Below, in pieces: positions 44,788-54,767 of a stretch of DNA of 64,000 nt. The stretch's first letter is position 1, and the number at the start of each line of letters is the position of its first letter. Origin of the DNA: Desmonostoc muscorum FACHB-395 (GTDB lineage: Bacteria; Cyanobacteriota; Cyanobacteriia; Cyanobacteriales; Nostocaceae); the NCBI RefSeq assembly GCF_014698035.1, contig NZ_JACJSF010000028.1, forward strand, positions 1 through 64,000. The letters are read 5' to 3'. The notes beneath the pieces were generated by a model. It saw nothing but the letters and a program-made list of their open reading frames with translations. It was not told the DNA's origin and ran no database searches. Both the position numbers and the translations under genes were made by a program.

Positions 44788-45252
44788 ATGGATTTTATCA
44801 AAAAGTTAATTTCAGGGATTCTCGGTTTCGTAACTGGGATTCTTGGTTTCGTGACTGGGTTGTTACCTGGTAAAAAACAAAGCAATGGTTACTTCTTAGA
44901 ACTGGACGAAGCAACCAGTCAATCGAAACCAGCAGCATCAAACGGTAAAAAGGCTACGGCACCAGCAGCTTCTCCGGCTGCAAAAAGCCCTGAACCTCAG
45001 ACTGCTAAAGCAACCACAACTGCGACAAAAACCAAAGTAGAAGCATCTCAGAATGGTAAAGCTGTCAAAGCTGAACCCGCTAAAGCAGCCGCCACCGCTA
45101 GCCAAAAAACACCTGCTGAAACCACTTTTGCACCAAAATATCTTGCTCCTTCGACTACTAGCTCTAATGGTCGTCGTCGTCCAGGTGCGAATATGAGTGC
45201 TTACCTAGACATGGCACGTCAGGTTAAAACGCCTAACACATCTAACAATTGA
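44788..45252 (+). CDS. Ala/Lys-rich protein with an N-terminal amphipathic repeat
   Basis: A 154-residue protein. The N-terminus is hydrophobic and repeated (GILGFVTG twice, residues 10-25), followed by GLLPGKKQ, so it could be a membrane-binding hairpin. Residues 40-115 are a low-complexity Ala/Lys/Thr/Pro segment that should be disordered and positively charged. The C-terminus (GRRRPGANMSAYLDMARQVK, about 131-150) is conserved-looking. It has a good AGGAG ribosome-binding site 8 nt before the ATG. I recognise no family with a known function; similar proteins occur across cyanobacteria. A nucleic-acid- or membrane-associated role is speculative. Confidence 0.75.
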   Translation: MDFIKKLISGILGFVTGILGFVTGLLPGKKQSNGYFLELDEATSQSKPAASNGKKATAPAASPAAKSPEPQTAKATTTATKTKVEASQNGKAVKAEPAKAAATASQKTPAETTFAPKYLAPSTTSSNGRRRPGANMSAYLDMARQVKTPNTSNN

Positions 45253-45283
45253 TAGAGAGGCGAAATTTGCCCGTATCTACAAG

Positions 45284-45544
45284 TTAAATCTGAATCCGCA
45301 AGGTTAAGATAGCTTTTCCAGTTGTAGATGGAGAAACTCTCCAAACTAGGAGCGATCGCTTAATTTTCTCCACTACAACTTCATATTTTACGGAAGAGGC
45401 TTTTTCATCCAAAACTACTCTTCCTGAGATTCTGGCATTTTGCCGGAATTTACCAATTATTTGGTCTTTTAGGCTGATGATAAATGTTTTTAACTGGATT
45501 TTTATTGATCCCCAAAGTTTAAAAACCTGGCGATTATAAATCAA
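45284..45544 (-). CDS. Possible small hypothetical protein
   Basis: An 86-codon frame with a basic, Ile/Lys-rich product (MIYNRQVFKLWGSIK at the start). It has no recognisable domain and no clear ribosome-binding site, and it begins next to a dispersed-repeat element (45543-45638). A HIP1 octamer lies inside. It may be a real small gene or chance; no homologue is recognised. Confidence 0.25.
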   Translation of the reverse strand: MIYNRQVFKLWGSIKIQLKTFIISLKDQIIGKFRQNARISGRVVLDEKASSVKYEVVVEKIKRSLLVWRVSPSTTGKAILTLRIQI

Positions 45545-45638
45545 TACGGTTCAAAGCGCTACTTGTACAAAATCGTGGGTTTTGAGACGCGATAAATAGC
45601 CTTCTCTACAAGTTTTTTGGTCTTATCTGAACCGTATT
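45543..45638. repeat. Dispersed repeat, copy 2, bounded by an 11-bp inverted repeat
   Basis: aatacggttca (45543-45553) is the exact inverse complement of tgaaccgtatt (45628-45638). Between them lie gagacgcgataaatagccttctctaca and ttatctgaaccgt, the motifs shared with 28017-28126. The bounded form suggests a small non-autonomous element. Confidence 0.65.
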
Positions 45639-45669
45639 GGATTATAAATGGCCAGGTTTACAAATTTAA

Positions 45670-47061
45670 CTAAAATTCAGCACTTTGTGGTGTACGCGGA
45701 AAAGGAATCACATCGCGGATATTTCCCATACCCGTCATAAATTGCACGAGTCGTTCAAAACCCAGTCCGAAACCAGCGTGGGGAACAGTACCATAACGAC
45801 GTAAATCAAGATACCACCACAAATCTTCTGGCTTTAATCCTTGCGCTAACACGCGGCGTTCTAAAACTTCTAGGCGTTCTTCACGCTGGGAACCACCTAC
45901 AATCTCGCCAATTTTGGGTGCGAGAATATCCATTGCGCGGACGGTTTTTTCATCGTCGTTCAAGCGCATATAAAAAGCTTTGATTTGCGCTGGATAATCT
46001 GTGACAATTACTGGCTTTTTAAACTGTTGTTCAGCTAGGTAGCGTTCGTGTTCTGATTGTAAATCTAAACCCCAACTCACAGGATATTCAAATTTAACAT
46101 CAGCTTTTTCTAAAACTTTGATGGCTTCTGTATAAGTTAAGCGCTCAAACTGATTATTAATAATATTTTCGGCTGTTGCCAACACAGACTTATCAATGCG
46201 TTCATTGAAAAATTCCATATCTTCTGGGCAAGTTTCCAACACATATTTAAAAATGTGTTTGAGAAACGCCTCAGCTAAATCCATATCGCCTTCTAAGTCA
46301 CAAAAAGCCATTTCCGGCTCAACCATCCAAAATTCTGCTAGGTGGCGCGAGGTGTTGGAATTTTCGGCACGGAAGGTAGGGCCAAAGGTGTAGACGTTAC
46401 TAAACGCCATTGCCATCACTTCCGCTTCCAACTGGCCGCTAACTGTTAAATATGTGGGTTTCGCAAAAAAGTCTTGGCTGTAATCTACTGCTTGGTTTTC
46501 TGTGCGGGGGATATTCTTTAAATCTAAACTGGTAACGCTAAACAGTTCACCTGCGCCTTCACAGTCGCTAGCAGTGATGATAGGGGTGTGTACCCATAAA
46601 AACCCTCTTTCTTGGAAAAATTGGTGAATTGCTGCCGAACAAGCATTTCTGACGCGGAAAACTGCACCAAAAGAATTAGTCCGCGATCGCAAATGTCCAA
46701 TGGTTCGCAGAAACTCAAAGGAATGGCGTTTCTTTTGTAGGGGATATGTATCGGGATCAGCTTCGCCGTAAACTTTCACGGACTCGGCTTTCAACTCAAT
46801 TCGTTGTCCTTTACCAAGAGAAGCCACTAGTACCCCTGTAGCCTCAACAGCAGCACCTGTATTCAGTTTTTTCAATATAGCTTCATAGTCTGGCAAATCC
46901 TGATTAATGACGACTTGCAAATTAGCTAGTGATGAGCCGTCATTGACTTCAATAAAAGCAAACCCTTTAGACTCGCGCTTCGTCCGCACCCAGCCTTGAA
47001 CTAGGAGAGACTCATCAGGTTGGCCACTTCGCAATATTTCTGCAATCCGTCGATTTACCAT
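45670..47061 (-). CDS. asnS: Asparaginyl-tRNA synthetase
   Basis: A 463-residue class IIb synthetase charging tRNA-Asn. The N-terminal OB-fold anticodon-binding domain is at about residues 15-105 ([24 protein letters not shown]). Class II motifs follow: motif 1 around [26 protein letters not shown], motif 2 [24 protein letters not shown] and motif 3 [29 protein letters not shown]. The PHAGFG and SRHL details favour Asn over Asp specificity. It follows a small coiled-coil membrane protein gene with a 2-bp gap, so they are co-transcribed. Confidence 0.97.
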   Translation of the reverse strand: MVNRRIAEILRSGQPDESLLVQGWVRTKRESKGFAFIEVNDGSSLANLQVVINQDLPDYEAILKKLNTGAAVEATGVLVASLGKGQRIELKAESVKVYGEADPDTYPLQKKRHSFEFLRTIGHLRSRTNSFGAVFRVRNACSAAIHQFFQERGFLWVHTPIITASDCEGAGELFSVTSLDLKNIPRTENQAVDYSQDFFAKPTYLTVSGQLEAEVMAMAFSNVYTFGPTFRAENSNTSRHLAEFWMVEPEMAFCDLEGDMDLAEAFLKHIFKYVLETCPEDMEFFNERIDKSVLATAENIINNQFERLTYTEAIKVLEKADVKFEYPVSWGLDLQSEHERYLAEQQFKKPVIVTDYPAQIKAFYMRLNDDEKTVRAMDILAPKIGEIVGGSQREERLEVLERRVLAQGLKPEDLWWYLDLRRYGTVPHAGFGLGFERLVQFMTGMGNIRDVIPFPRTPQSAEF

Positions 47062-47063
47062 AT

Positions 47064-47426
47064 TTACCCAGCATAAGACTTTAATATCCAGCCTATGATA
47101 ACGCCCATTCCACCAAAGCGGACGACTTGCCAGAAAGGTTTTTTGAGGCTACGCCAAGAAAATAACTGGCTTTCTAAGTTTAGTTCTAGCCTTTCCAACT
47201 GCTGTTGAATGTGCCGTAACTCTGCTTTGATTTCTGGTGTCTGAGATTTATTGTGCTTTAGTTGATCGCGGTGCTGTTGCCATTGTGCCTGTTGTTGGCG
47301 ATCGCGTTGCACTTGATCGTAACGCTCTTTTAAGGATAGGAGCGATCGCTCTACTTCCTCTAATTCTTGTTCAAAATCTGGTTCTTGATTTTCTGCTGAC
47401 GACTGTGATTGTTTTGGCGGCTTCAT
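47064..47426 (-). CDS. Coiled-coil protein with C-terminal membrane anchor
   Basis: A 120-residue protein. Residues about 16-85 are Glu/Gln/Leu-rich with heptad character (coiled coil), including [15 protein letters not shown]. The C-terminus has a hydrophobic stretch ([18 protein letters not shown], about 101-118), giving a tail-anchored topology. It is immediately upstream of asnS (2 bp) and divergent from the DUF6439-like gene. No function is recognised. The linkage to asnS may reflect only transcription. Confidence 0.7.
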   Translation of the reverse strand: MKPPKQSQSSAENQEPDFEQELEEVERSLLSLKERYDQVQRDRQQQAQWQQHRDQLKHNKSQTPEIKAELRHIQQQLERLELNLESQLFSWRSLKKPFWQVVRFGGMGVIIGWILKSYAG

Positions 47427-47470
47427 TTACAAGTAGTAAAGTAGAAGTAAATGCAAATGTGCCAATAGTT

Positions 47471-47746
47471 ATGTCCCAATCTACCCAGCTGCCGAAAACC
47501 AGTCAACTGAATGAACTTAGTACTCTGGAACTAGCTCAAGCCCTCATGGAAAGACTGAGTATTTCCCCTAACGATTGGCATCGCCTCAAGTCTAACCGCA
47601 ATTCTCGCGCTAATGAACAAGTGGCAGCAGCAATTGTGTATCTTTTAAAGAATCAGCCACAAGAAGCTCAAGCTAGATTAGAACAGGCAATTGGTTGGTT
47701 AGATCGCTCAATTTCCGCGCCTCCCTGTCCAACTCACGGCAAGTAG
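47471..47746 (+). CDS. DUF6439-like conserved cyanobacterial protein
   Basis: A 91-residue soluble protein starting at the ATG 47471 (MSQSTQLPKTSQLNELSTLELAQALMER). The open frame extends 78 codons upstream, but that part is the antisense of the coiled-coil gene. The conserved core SPNDWHRLKSNRNSRANEQVAAAIVYLLKNQPQEAQARLEQAIGWLDRSISAPPCPTHG in outline (about 32-90) is a family confined to cyanobacteria; I believe it is DUF6439 but could not check. Mostly helical; function unknown. Confidence 0.75.
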   Translation: MSQSTQLPKTSQLNELSTLELAQALMERLSISPNDWHRLKSNRNSRANEQVAAAIVYLLKNQPQEAQARLEQAIGWLDRSISAPPCPTHGK

Positions 47747-47809
47747 ATAATGGGGAATGGGGAATAAAAATCAATCAAATAATAACTTTCCCCATTCCCA
47801 ACTCCCTTT

Positions 47810-48259
47810 TTATCGTCGCAGAGATAGTCCACGGCGAGTTTCCATTTGTTTACAAAGCCTTAATTCTGTGCCTTTGCGGTTCCACTCTACCTGATCAAAA
47901 ATTTGATGGAGAAGACATAAACCACGACCACTTTCTGATTCATCTGGTGGTAAATAGTCTGTTGGCTCTTCTTCAATAGTAGATGAAGGAGTAAAGCCAC
48001 TACCCTGGTCTGATATTATCCACCAATATTGATTATCAATTAAAGAAAAACGGACTACAACTGTTTTACTTGGGTCAAGATTATTGCCATGTTTAGCTGC
48101 ATTTACTAGGGCTTCTTGAAGTCCTAGCCGCAGTTCTGCTTGTAATTTTGCTGGAATTTCTGCCAACAGTAAATCTAAGATTGGACAAAGGTAGAGGGTT
48201 GAGGCAAAACTAATAGTGCCCCAATAACGTGCAACTGGACGGAGTGAAATTGTAATCAC
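47810..48259 (-). CDS. RsbW-like ATP-binding protein (anti-sigma factor kinase family)
   Basis: A 149-residue single HATPase_c domain of the RsbW/SpoIIAB type. The N-box is ELRLGLQEALVNAAKHGNNLDP (Asn52 in EALVNAAKHG), the G1 box IISDQGSGFTP and the G2 region ESGRGLCLLHQIFDQVEWN. In the partner-switching model such kinases phosphorylate STAS-domain antagonists and may bind sigma factors. No STAS or PP2C gene is adjacent. The C-terminus (METRRGLSLRR) is basic. The gene ends close to the convergent DUF6439-like gene. Confidence 0.88.
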   Translation of the reverse strand: MITISLRPVARYWGTISFASTLYLCPILDLLLAEIPAKLQAELRLGLQEALVNAAKHGNNLDPSKTVVVRFSLIDNQYWWIISDQGSGFTPSSTIEEEPTDYLPPDESESGRGLCLLHQIFDQVEWNRKGTELRLCKQMETRRGLSLRR

Positions 48260-48650
48260 AAGAGAAACCCCATAGCTTTCAGTTAGCTAGACATCAGTTT
48301 GCTATTACAGGCACCCTGATAAAACTTGAGGTGGTCATGCTGCCTTCAAACTTGCGTCTTTAAAACTAAATTTTGAAAATGCTAGGGAGCATTAGCCCTA
48401 TAGTATGAGTTGAGATTGTTTGGATATATAACGGCTGCAATAGTTTTGATAATGATGTTAGCAACTTAAAAAGATGCTAGTAATTTGACCGAGTATTGGG
48501 ATACTCTAGTTAATTGCCGATTTGTCATTTACACAATCCAATTCATATTTATAAGAACCTATGCAACTTGAATTTATTTAAACGAAAAGGAATTTTTATT
48601 TTCAGCTTAATTCAATTTTAGCATCTTTAGTATGCACTAGACTAAAATTT
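48260..48650. other. Intergenic region between rlmD and the RsbW-like gene
   Basis: 391 bp, AT-rich, both flanking genes on the minus strand. It should carry the RsbW-like gene's promoter and the rlmD 3' end. No hairpin with a T-run and no coding frame stands out. Confidence 0.35.
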
Positions 48651-50057
48651 TCAAATTTCAGTTTTTGTAAAGGAATTACTATCCTTGTGCAAATGTGATA
48701 GCACAAGAAATGCGGCAGCTTCAACATGAGCAGTTTGAGGAAAAAAATCAGCAGGTTGTACCCGTGTGATGGTATATTGTCCATCTTCACAAAGCAATTT
48801 CAGGTCACGGGCGAGGGTAGCTACTTTACAACTGACGTAAACTATCCGAGATGGTTTCAGTTGCCGTAAAGTGTCTATGACAGCCCGATCGCACCCCTTA
48901 CGTGGCGGATCGAGTATTACTACTTCTGGTATTGTGCCCATTTTGGGAAGCAATTTCTCTACTGCGCCGACTTGGAATGTCACATTATCAATTCCGTTGC
49001 GGTGGGCATTCAAAATAGCTTGTTCTACTGCTGCTGGTTGCACTTCTAATCCTGTAGCAATCCGTACTTTTTTGGCGAGGGGTAAAGTTAAAGTCCCAAT
49101 ACCACAGTAGGCATCAACTAGCAACTCATGCCCTTGAAGATTGAGTTCTGATTGAATTATCTGCAATAGTGCCTCTGCTGTTTCTGTATACACTTGGAAA
49201 AATGTATCTGGGCGTACTTGAAATTCCAGTCCAGCAAAGTTTTCACGCAGGTGGGGGACTCCAGCGATGCAACGAGTTTCTGATCCGAATATAGCATTTG
49301 TGCGATCGCCATTGCGATTGAGCGACACTCCCACTAACTGCGGATAACGCTTTAACCATTCCTGTGCTTGGGTTTCAATTCCTGATAAATTCCAGTCTTT
49401 TACGACCAAAGTCAACAACATTTCTCCAGTGTGTCGGCCAATGCGTAAACCCAGATGGCGAATTTTTCCCCGATGGTGCTGTTCGTCATAAATTTGCCAA
49501 CCTTGTCGTTGAATATCTTGCTTAACTTCGGCAAGTAAGGGATTTAATCGCACATCTTGAACTGGACATTGATTTAAATTAATTAATTGGTGACTACCTT
49601 TTTGGTAGTAACCAGCTTGTACCTGTCCTGTTGTCGATATGCCCAAAGGATATGTAGATTTATTACGGTAGCCTAAAGCAGAAGGGGCAGCAAGTACCGG
49701 ATCTACTGGTGGTTGGACAAAACCGCCAATGCGCTCTATTGCTTGGATAACTTGATTTTGCTTGGCTACTAGCTGGTAGTCATAATTAACATGCTGCCAC
49801 TGGCAACCACCGCATTTGTCCGCCACAATACAATTGGGTCGGATACGGTGGGAGGATGGCTCTAATAGCTCCTGGAGCTTCCCGTGGGCGTATTTTGGTT
49901 TCACATGAACCAAGCGGATAATGGCGCGATCGCCCGGTACAGTATCTGGGACAAACACTACACGCTCATCAGCGCGTCCCACCCCATCACCTGTATCACT
50001 CAGGTTAGCGATCGTCACTTCAATTAATTCACCCTGTTGCCAAATTATTTTAGTCAT
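48651..50057 (-). CDS. rlmD: 23S rRNA (uracil-5-)-methyltransferase RlmD-like
   Basis: A 468-residue RNA m5U methyltransferase of the TrmA/RumA family. The N-terminal TRAM domain (about 8-65) is followed by a [4Fe-4S] cysteine cluster (Cys76, Cys82, Cys85 in NCIVADKCGGCQWQH, and a fourth in LNQCPVQ). The SAM-binding segment is LVDAYCGIGTLTLPLA, the catalytic core VVILDPPRKGC and the nucleophile Cys in RIVYVSCKVATLARDL. The family methylates 23S rRNA U1939 or U747; one cyanobacterial paralogue may do both, so the position is not certain. Its ATG is the last unit of a 'catta(gt)' repeat tract. Confidence 0.92.
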   Translation of the reverse strand: MTKIIWQQGELIEVTIANLSDTGDGVGRADERVVFVPDTVPGDRAIIRLVHVKPKYAHGKLQELLEPSSHRIRPNCIVADKCGGCQWQHVNYDYQLVAKQNQVIQAIERIGGFVQPPVDPVLAAPSALGYRNKSTYPLGISTTGQVQAGYYQKGSHQLINLNQCPVQDVRLNPLLAEVKQDIQRQGWQIYDEQHHRGKIRHLGLRIGRHTGEMLLTLVVKDWNLSGIETQAQEWLKRYPQLVGVSLNRNGDRTNAIFGSETRCIAGVPHLRENFAGLEFQVRPDTFFQVYTETAEALLQIIQSELNLQGHELLVDAYCGIGTLTLPLAKKVRIATGLEVQPAAVEQAILNAHRNGIDNVTFQVGAVEKLLPKMGTIPEVVILDPPRKGCDRAVIDTLRQLKPSRIVYVSCKVATLARDLKLLCEDGQYTITRVQPADFFPQTAHVEAAAFLVLSHLHKDSNSFTKTEI

Positions 50058-50092
50058 TAGTCATTAGTCATTAGTCATTTGTTATTGGGCAT
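50053..50092. repeat. Short tandem repeats forming the rlmD start region
   Basis: tcattagtcattagtcattagtcat directly overlaps the ATG (50055-50057 on the minus strand) and supplies the leader sequence. No Shine-Dalgarno remains. Further repeats of 'ctccccctg' type follow at about 50198-50262. Confidence 0.8.
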
Positions 50093-50359
50093 GAGGCATT
50101 GGGCAAAACAGTTCCGTTAGCGATAGCGGGGCGTTTAGCCCGTGCTGTTAGCGGATAGCTAAGGTTTAGCCCGTGAAGAGTTAGGGGTTACGAATTCTCC
50201 CCCTGCTCCCCCTACCTCCCCTGCTCCCCCTGATCCCTCATCCCCTATTCCCCATTCCCCAAAAGTTTCAATTCAATACATAAGTAGCTCCTATCTCTTC
50301 ACTTGTGTACCTCCGACTCGCTAAACTAACAGATAATATTTCAGGTGATTTCAATCATC

Positions 50360-50845
50360 ATGACTGTAATTAGCCAAGTTATTCTCAAAGCCGACGACGA
50401 ACTGCGTTATCCCAGCAGTGGCGAACTTAAAAATATCAAAGACTTTTTGCAAACCGGGGTACAACGGACGCGGATTGCGGCTACCTTAGCCGAAAACGAA
50501 AAAAAGATAGTTCAGGAAGCAACCAAACAACTTTGGCAGAAGCGTCCTGACTTTATCTCCCCCGGAGGTAATGCTTACGGAGAACGTCAACGTTCTCTGT
50601 GTATCCGCGATTTTGGCTGGTACTTACGTCTAATTACTTATGGTGTGCTTGCTGGCGACAAAGAGCCGATTGAAAAAATCGGTTTGATTGGTGTGCGGGA
50701 AATGTACAATTCATTGGGCGTTCCCGTGCCTGGAATGGTAGAAGCGATCAATTCCCTCAAAACAGCCTCTCTTGGCTTATTGAGTGCGGAAGACGCTGCT
50801 GAAGCAGCACCCTACTTTGATTACATCATCCAAGCGATGTCTTAA
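50360..50845 (+). CDS. apcD: Allophycocyanin-B alpha subunit (ApcD)
   Basis: A 161-residue phycobilisome-core subunit carrying one phycocyanobilin; a terminal emitter passing energy to photosystem I/II. The sequence follows ApcD rather than Apc[21 protein letters not shown] near the start, [50 protein letters not shown] (chromophore Cys in LCIRDF, about 80) and a C-terminal [11 protein letters not shown]. The start [10 protein letters not shown] at 50360 has AGGTGA upstream and gives the standard length; the in-frame GTG at 50345 is not needed. Single gene ended by a strong hairpin. Confidence 0.95.
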   Translation: MTVISQVILKADDELRYPSSGELKNIKDFLQTGVQRTRIAATLAENEKKIVQEATKQLWQKRPDFISPGGNAYGERQRSLCIRDFGWYLRLITYGVLAGDKEPIEKIGLIGVREMYNSLGVPVPGMVEAINSLKTASLGLLSAEDAAEAAPYFDYIIQAMS

Positions 50846-50947
50846 TACAAAGTGTGTGTTGGTTGTAGGAGTATACTTCCAATCTAGTAGAGTGAGTGCA
50901 AGATACTAGCACTCGATAGGGATAAGATACCGAATTTGATCATACCC

Positions 50948-51011
50948 TCCCCACAATTGGTAGTGGCTGTGGCAAAATATCTGTCAAGTTACCAACCAGT
51001 TGTGGGGAAAT
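50948..51011 (+). terminator. Terminator after apcD
   Basis: tccccacaattggta (50948-50962) pairs with taccaaccagttgtgggga (50990-51008), allowing a 4-base bulge, followed by aatttattt. It is about 100 bp past the apcD stop. Confidence 0.75.
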
Positions 51012-51069
51012 TTATTTAAGTAGATAGTTATGGGGCATTTCTCAAAGGATGAAGGATATACAGACATAA

Positions 51070-51100
51070 AAAACCGACAGTCCTTAGTTAAGGCTGTCGG
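51070..51100 (-). terminator. Terminator of the minus-strand RTX-like gene
   Basis: ccgacag-t-cctta - gt - taagg-ctgtcgg; read on the minus strand the stem is followed by tttttt. The closest minus-strand gene is the one at 51387, about 290 bp away, so its transcript may have a long 3' tail. Confidence 0.7.
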
Positions 51101-51386
51101 CAATTAAGTGTGTTCCCTATTAATGACTCGGCTAGAGTTCAGTTGTCATTAATTATGCCTAGTTAGCGATCGCAGAGAGACGATCATAATCATAGATATG
51201 TGTGATTCTCGTCACTTGATTGTTACAGCTAAACTGCATACACCCGAATAATCTCTGAGTCTTAGTAAATCTATGCAAATTTGGAACTAAGAATATATAC
51301 GCTAGTAGATAATTTGTCAGGTTAAGAGCAAATAACACCGATTAGACACTTACAACGTAAAACACGAGACGCAGGAATTCACAAAC

Positions 51387-51707
51387 CTATGCCCCGTTTG
51401 CCAAACTGCTGTAGCAGAAAGAGCTATCTGCAAAGACAAATTTCTCAAAGCCTGTCGTAGACAAGCTAATGGAGTTTCCATTGCTGTTGAAAGTGATATT
51501 GGCATTCCCACCCTCAATGGAGCCGCCGATGCCGCCGATGCTACCAGTACCCGTGCCCTGAACGGTGTCATTCCCTGAGCGCGTACAAATGAAACCTCCA
51601 GTTAAAATATCAATACCTATTGCTGGAGATGCATTTAATTGTTCTCCAATCAGAGTGTCAGAACCGGGGGTGCCGATGAAATTGGGTGGAACGGTAAGTT
51701 TAGGCAT
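51387..51707 (-). CDS. Small Gly/Asn-rich protein with RTX-like motifs
   Basis: A 106-residue protein from the ATG at 51705-51707 (MPKLTVPPNFIGTPGSD); an upstream extension of the frame is not protein-like. It contains GTPGSDTLIG and SGNDTVQGTGTG, resembling single hemolysin-type Ca-binding repeats (GGxGxDxLxG), and a Gly/Asn-rich middle (IGGIGGSIEGGNANITFNSN). There is no signal peptide. Proteins with such motifs are usually type I secretion substrates, so it may be cargo of a system like the one at 30-41 kb. Followed by a terminator at 51070-51100. Confidence 0.6.
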   Translation of the reverse strand: MPKLTVPPNFIGTPGSDTLIGEQLNASPAIGIDILTGGFICTRSGNDTVQGTGTGSIGGIGGSIEGGNANITFNSNGNSISLSTTGFEKFVFADSSFCYSSLANGA

Positions 51708-52221
51708 GATCAAAATCCTCGCTATTAGATTTAGTGCGGTCAATTTACTAATTGGAATGAGTAGTTTCTCAAAAAAATAAATTTCCAGAATCCTTTCTTC
51801 AAAAGCCACTCAGTGATTGAGTTTGCTGTTATATGAGTCACTTCAAGCGAATGAAATGCCAACGAGATAATTTAGATTGCAGGGCATTAAAACTTGCGAT
51901 CGCATCGCATCCTATGAATTTTTTCTGCATTCAACTAGTAGAGCATCTGACAGGCTGATAGCCATTTCTATAATCTGGAAATGACCTATGCATATTACAA
52001 GGGAATAAAATTTTATTACTTCACTTTTATCAGTATATTTACCAGTAATTCAGCGTTGAATACAATCTCTCTTTAGGTGTACAAAAATATGTATCTTTAA
52101 GTAAATTTATTTATTTATTTAAATTTTCAGCGTTATATAGTTATGAACCATGCTAACAAATCCACCTACAGGGCAAGTAAATCGGTAGAATAATGCTCTG
52201 TACAATTGGTGCATAATTTCC
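51708..52221. other. Divergent intergenic region upstream of purL
   Basis: 514 bp, AT-rich towards purL, with a cluster of gatcgcatcgcat-type sequence at 51898-51910. No gene, hairpin or RNA can be supported. It should contain the promoters of purL and the RTX-like gene. Confidence 0.35.
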
Positions 52222-54597
52222 ATGACCGCCACATCTCCTGCTTTTTTTTCCCCTCAAGAAATCGCTGCTGAAGGTCTTAAACCAGAAGAATACGCAGAAA
52301 TTGTCCGTCGGTTAGGCCGTCATCCCAACAAAGCTGAACTGGGAATGTTCGGGGTAATGTGGTCAGAGCATTGCTGTTACAAAAATTCTCGGCCTCTACT
52401 CAAACAATTTCCGACTGAGGGGCCCCGCATCCTCGTAGGGCCTGGTGAAAATGCTGGTGTTGTAGATTTGGGTGACGGACTCCAACTAGCTTTTAAGATT
52501 GAATCTCACAACCACCCATCAGCTGTAGAACCATTTCAAGGTGCAGCAACGGGAGTAGGCGGTATTCTTAGAGATATTTTTACAATGGGTGCGCGTCCCA
52601 TTGCTCTATTAAATTCCCTGCGTTTCGGTTCTCTAGAAGATGCCAAAACTCGAAGGTTGTTTCAAGGTGTAGTGGCTGGGATTTCACACTATGGTAATTG
52701 TGTGGGAGTACCCACCGTTGGCGGCGAAGTTTATTTTGATCCGGCTTATTCTGGTAATCCCCTAGTGAATGTTATGGCACTGGGGTTAATGGAAACCCAG
52801 GAAATCGTTAAATCTGGGGCATCTGGCTTAGGAAACCCCGTGCTGTATGTTGGTTCTACCACTGGGCGCGATGGTATGGGAGGCGCAAGTTTTGCTAGTG
52901 CAGAATTGAGCGATCAGTCAATAGACGATCGCCCCGCTGTGCAAGTAGGCGATCCATTTTTGGAAAAGTCGTTAATTGAAGCTTGTCTAGAAGCGTTTAA
53001 AACGGGTGCAGTTGTCGCCGCCCAAGATATGGGAGCAGCTGGAATCACGTGTTCTACTTCAGAGATGGCGGCAAAAGGTGGAGTAGGAATTGAACTAGAT
53101 TTAGACAAAATTCCCGCCAGAGAAACGGGGATGGTTCCTTATGAATATCTGCTTTCGGAATCTCAAGAACGAATGCTGTTTGTTGCCCATAAAGGGCGTG
53201 AGCAAGAATTAATCGACATTTTCCATCGTTGGGGACTTCAAGCCGTTGTCGCTGGTACTGTCATCGCTGAACCCATTGTGCGGATTCTTTTTCAGGGTGG
53301 AGTAGCAGCAGAAATTCCCGCCGAGGCTTTGGCGGAAAACACCCCACTATATAACCGTGAATTGCTGGCAGAACCGCCAGAATATGCTCGTCAAGCTTGG
53401 GAATGGACTCCTGATTCTTTACCTGCTTGCACAACCTCTGGCATAGAACTCAAAGGAGGTGTGCAAAATTGGAATGATATTCTGTTAACTTTGCTCGATA
53501 CACCCACGATCGCATCTAAGAACTGGGTATATCGTCAATATGACCATCAAGTACAGAATAATACAGTCATACTACCAGGTGGCGCTGATGCGGCTGTTAT
53601 CCGGTTGCGCCCTCTTGAAGAAATTCCCAATCTCAAATCTAAAATCCCAAATCTAAAATTAGGGGTGGCAGCAACAGTCGATTGCAATCCTCGTTATGTT
53701 TATCTTGACCCCTACGAGGGAGCTAAGGCAGTGGTGGCAGAAGCTGCACGCAATCTTAGCTGTGTGGGTGCAGAACCTCTGGCGGTGACGGATAACCTAA
53801 ATTTTGGCTCTCCAGAAAAACCAATTGGTTATTGGCAATTAGCAGAAGCTTGTCGCGGTTTGGCGGAAGGTTGCCGAGAATTGGCGACACCAGTCACAGG
53901 TGGAAATGTCTCTTTATACAATGAAACCCTTGATTCTCAAGGCATTCCCCAACCCATTTATCCCACTCCTGTAGTGGGGATGGTGGGCTTGATTCCCGAT
54001 ATCACCAAAATTTGTGGACAAGGTTGGCAAGCATCCGGCGATGTGATTTATCTTCTCGGATTGCCTCTAGCATCCAAAATCAGTTTGGGAGCATCTGAGT
54101 ATTTAGCTACTATCCACAATACTGTTGCCGGAAAACCGCCACGGGTAGATTTTGACTTGGAACGCCGCGTCCAAAAAGTTTGTCGGGAAGGAATTCGTAA
54201 TGGTTGGATACGTTCAGCCCATGATTCTGCTGAGGGGGGAGTGGCGATCGCACTTGCCGAATGTTGTATTGCTGGAAACCTTGGTGCCGAAATCAATTTA
54301 GAAATAGCAACAACGCAGTTAAACCGCCTGGATGAGGTACTGTTTGCCGAAGGTGGTGCCAGAATTTTAGTCTCTATAGCATCAGAACAACAAGAAATTT
54401 GGGAATCATACTTACAGAAACATCTGGGTAAAGAATGGCAAAAACTCGGTATAGTCGATAATTCTCACATCGGTTTGGGGGTTTTCACCACTGATAACCA
54501 AACCTTAATCAAAGTTACGATCGAAGAGATGAACGATCGCTATTTCCATGCGATCGCTAGGCGTATCGCCAACCAAACCACTATTTCTGAGTCCTGA
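52222..54597 (+). CDS. purL: Phosphoribosylformylglycinamidine synthase subunit PurL
   Basis: A 791-residue FGAM synthetase of the small (multi-subunit) type, needing PurQ and PurS from elsewhere. Motifs: [21 protein letters not shown] near the N-terminus, the ATP/Mg region [64 protein letters not shown] and [14 protein letters not shown] stretch at about residues 468-480 ([12 protein letters not shown]) is encoded by 'aaatctaaaatcccaaatct' repeats and looks like a repeat insertion between conserved blocks. PurF follows 170 bp later on the same strand, so the pair forms a purine unit. Confidence 0.96.
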   Translation: MTATSPAFFSPQEIAAEGLKPEEYAEIVRRLGRHPNKAELGMFGVMWSEHCCYKNSRPLLKQFPTEGPRILVGPGENAGVVDLGDGLQLAFKIESHNHPSAVEPFQGAATGVGGILRDIFTMGARPIALLNSLRFGSLEDAKTRRLFQGVVAGISHYGNCVGVPTVGGEVYFDPAYSGNPLVNVMALGLMETQEIVKSGASGLGNPVLYVGSTTGRDGMGGASFASAELSDQSIDDRPAVQVGDPFLEKSLIEACLEAFKTGAVVAAQDMGAAGITCSTSEMAAKGGVGIELDLDKIPARETGMVPYEYLLSESQERMLFVAHKGREQELIDIFHRWGLQAVVAGTVIAEPIVRILFQGGVAAEIPAEALAENTPLYNRELLAEPPEYARQAWEWTPDSLPACTTSGIELKGGVQNWNDILLTLLDTPTIASKNWVYRQYDHQVQNNTVILPGGADAAVIRLRPLEEIPNLKSKIPNLKLGVAATVDCNPRYVYLDPYEGAKAVVAEAARNLSCVGAEPLAVTDNLNFGSPEKPIGYWQLAEACRGLAEGCRELATPVTGGNVSLYNETLDSQGIPQPIYPTPVVGMVGLIPDITKICGQGWQASGDVIYLLGLPLASKISLGASEYLATIHNTVAGKPPRVDFDLERRVQKVCREGIRNGWIRSAHDSAEGGVAIALAECCIAGNLGAEINLEIATTQLNRLDEVLFAEGGARILVSIASEQQEIWESYLQKHLGKEWQKLGIVDNSHIGLGVFTTDNQTLIKVTIEEMNDRYFHAIARRIANQTTISES

Positions 54598-54767
54598 GTA
54601 TTTAGACTTCACTCAGAAATCAGCACTAATCACTCAGAACTATTAGCGTCTCTGGGCATAATTACGGTACTGTTTTAATAGATGGTTAAAGATTTATTAA
54701 GAAATCAACAACTATCTATAGACATAATCCCAGTGACTTGACCCCCCCCACCAGGAGCAAAGCTAGC

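Noticed and set aside
47237-47470. 78-codon N-terminal extension of the DUF6439-like protein
   Set aside because: It is the antisense of the coiled-coil gene; the conserved family begins at the ATG 47471.
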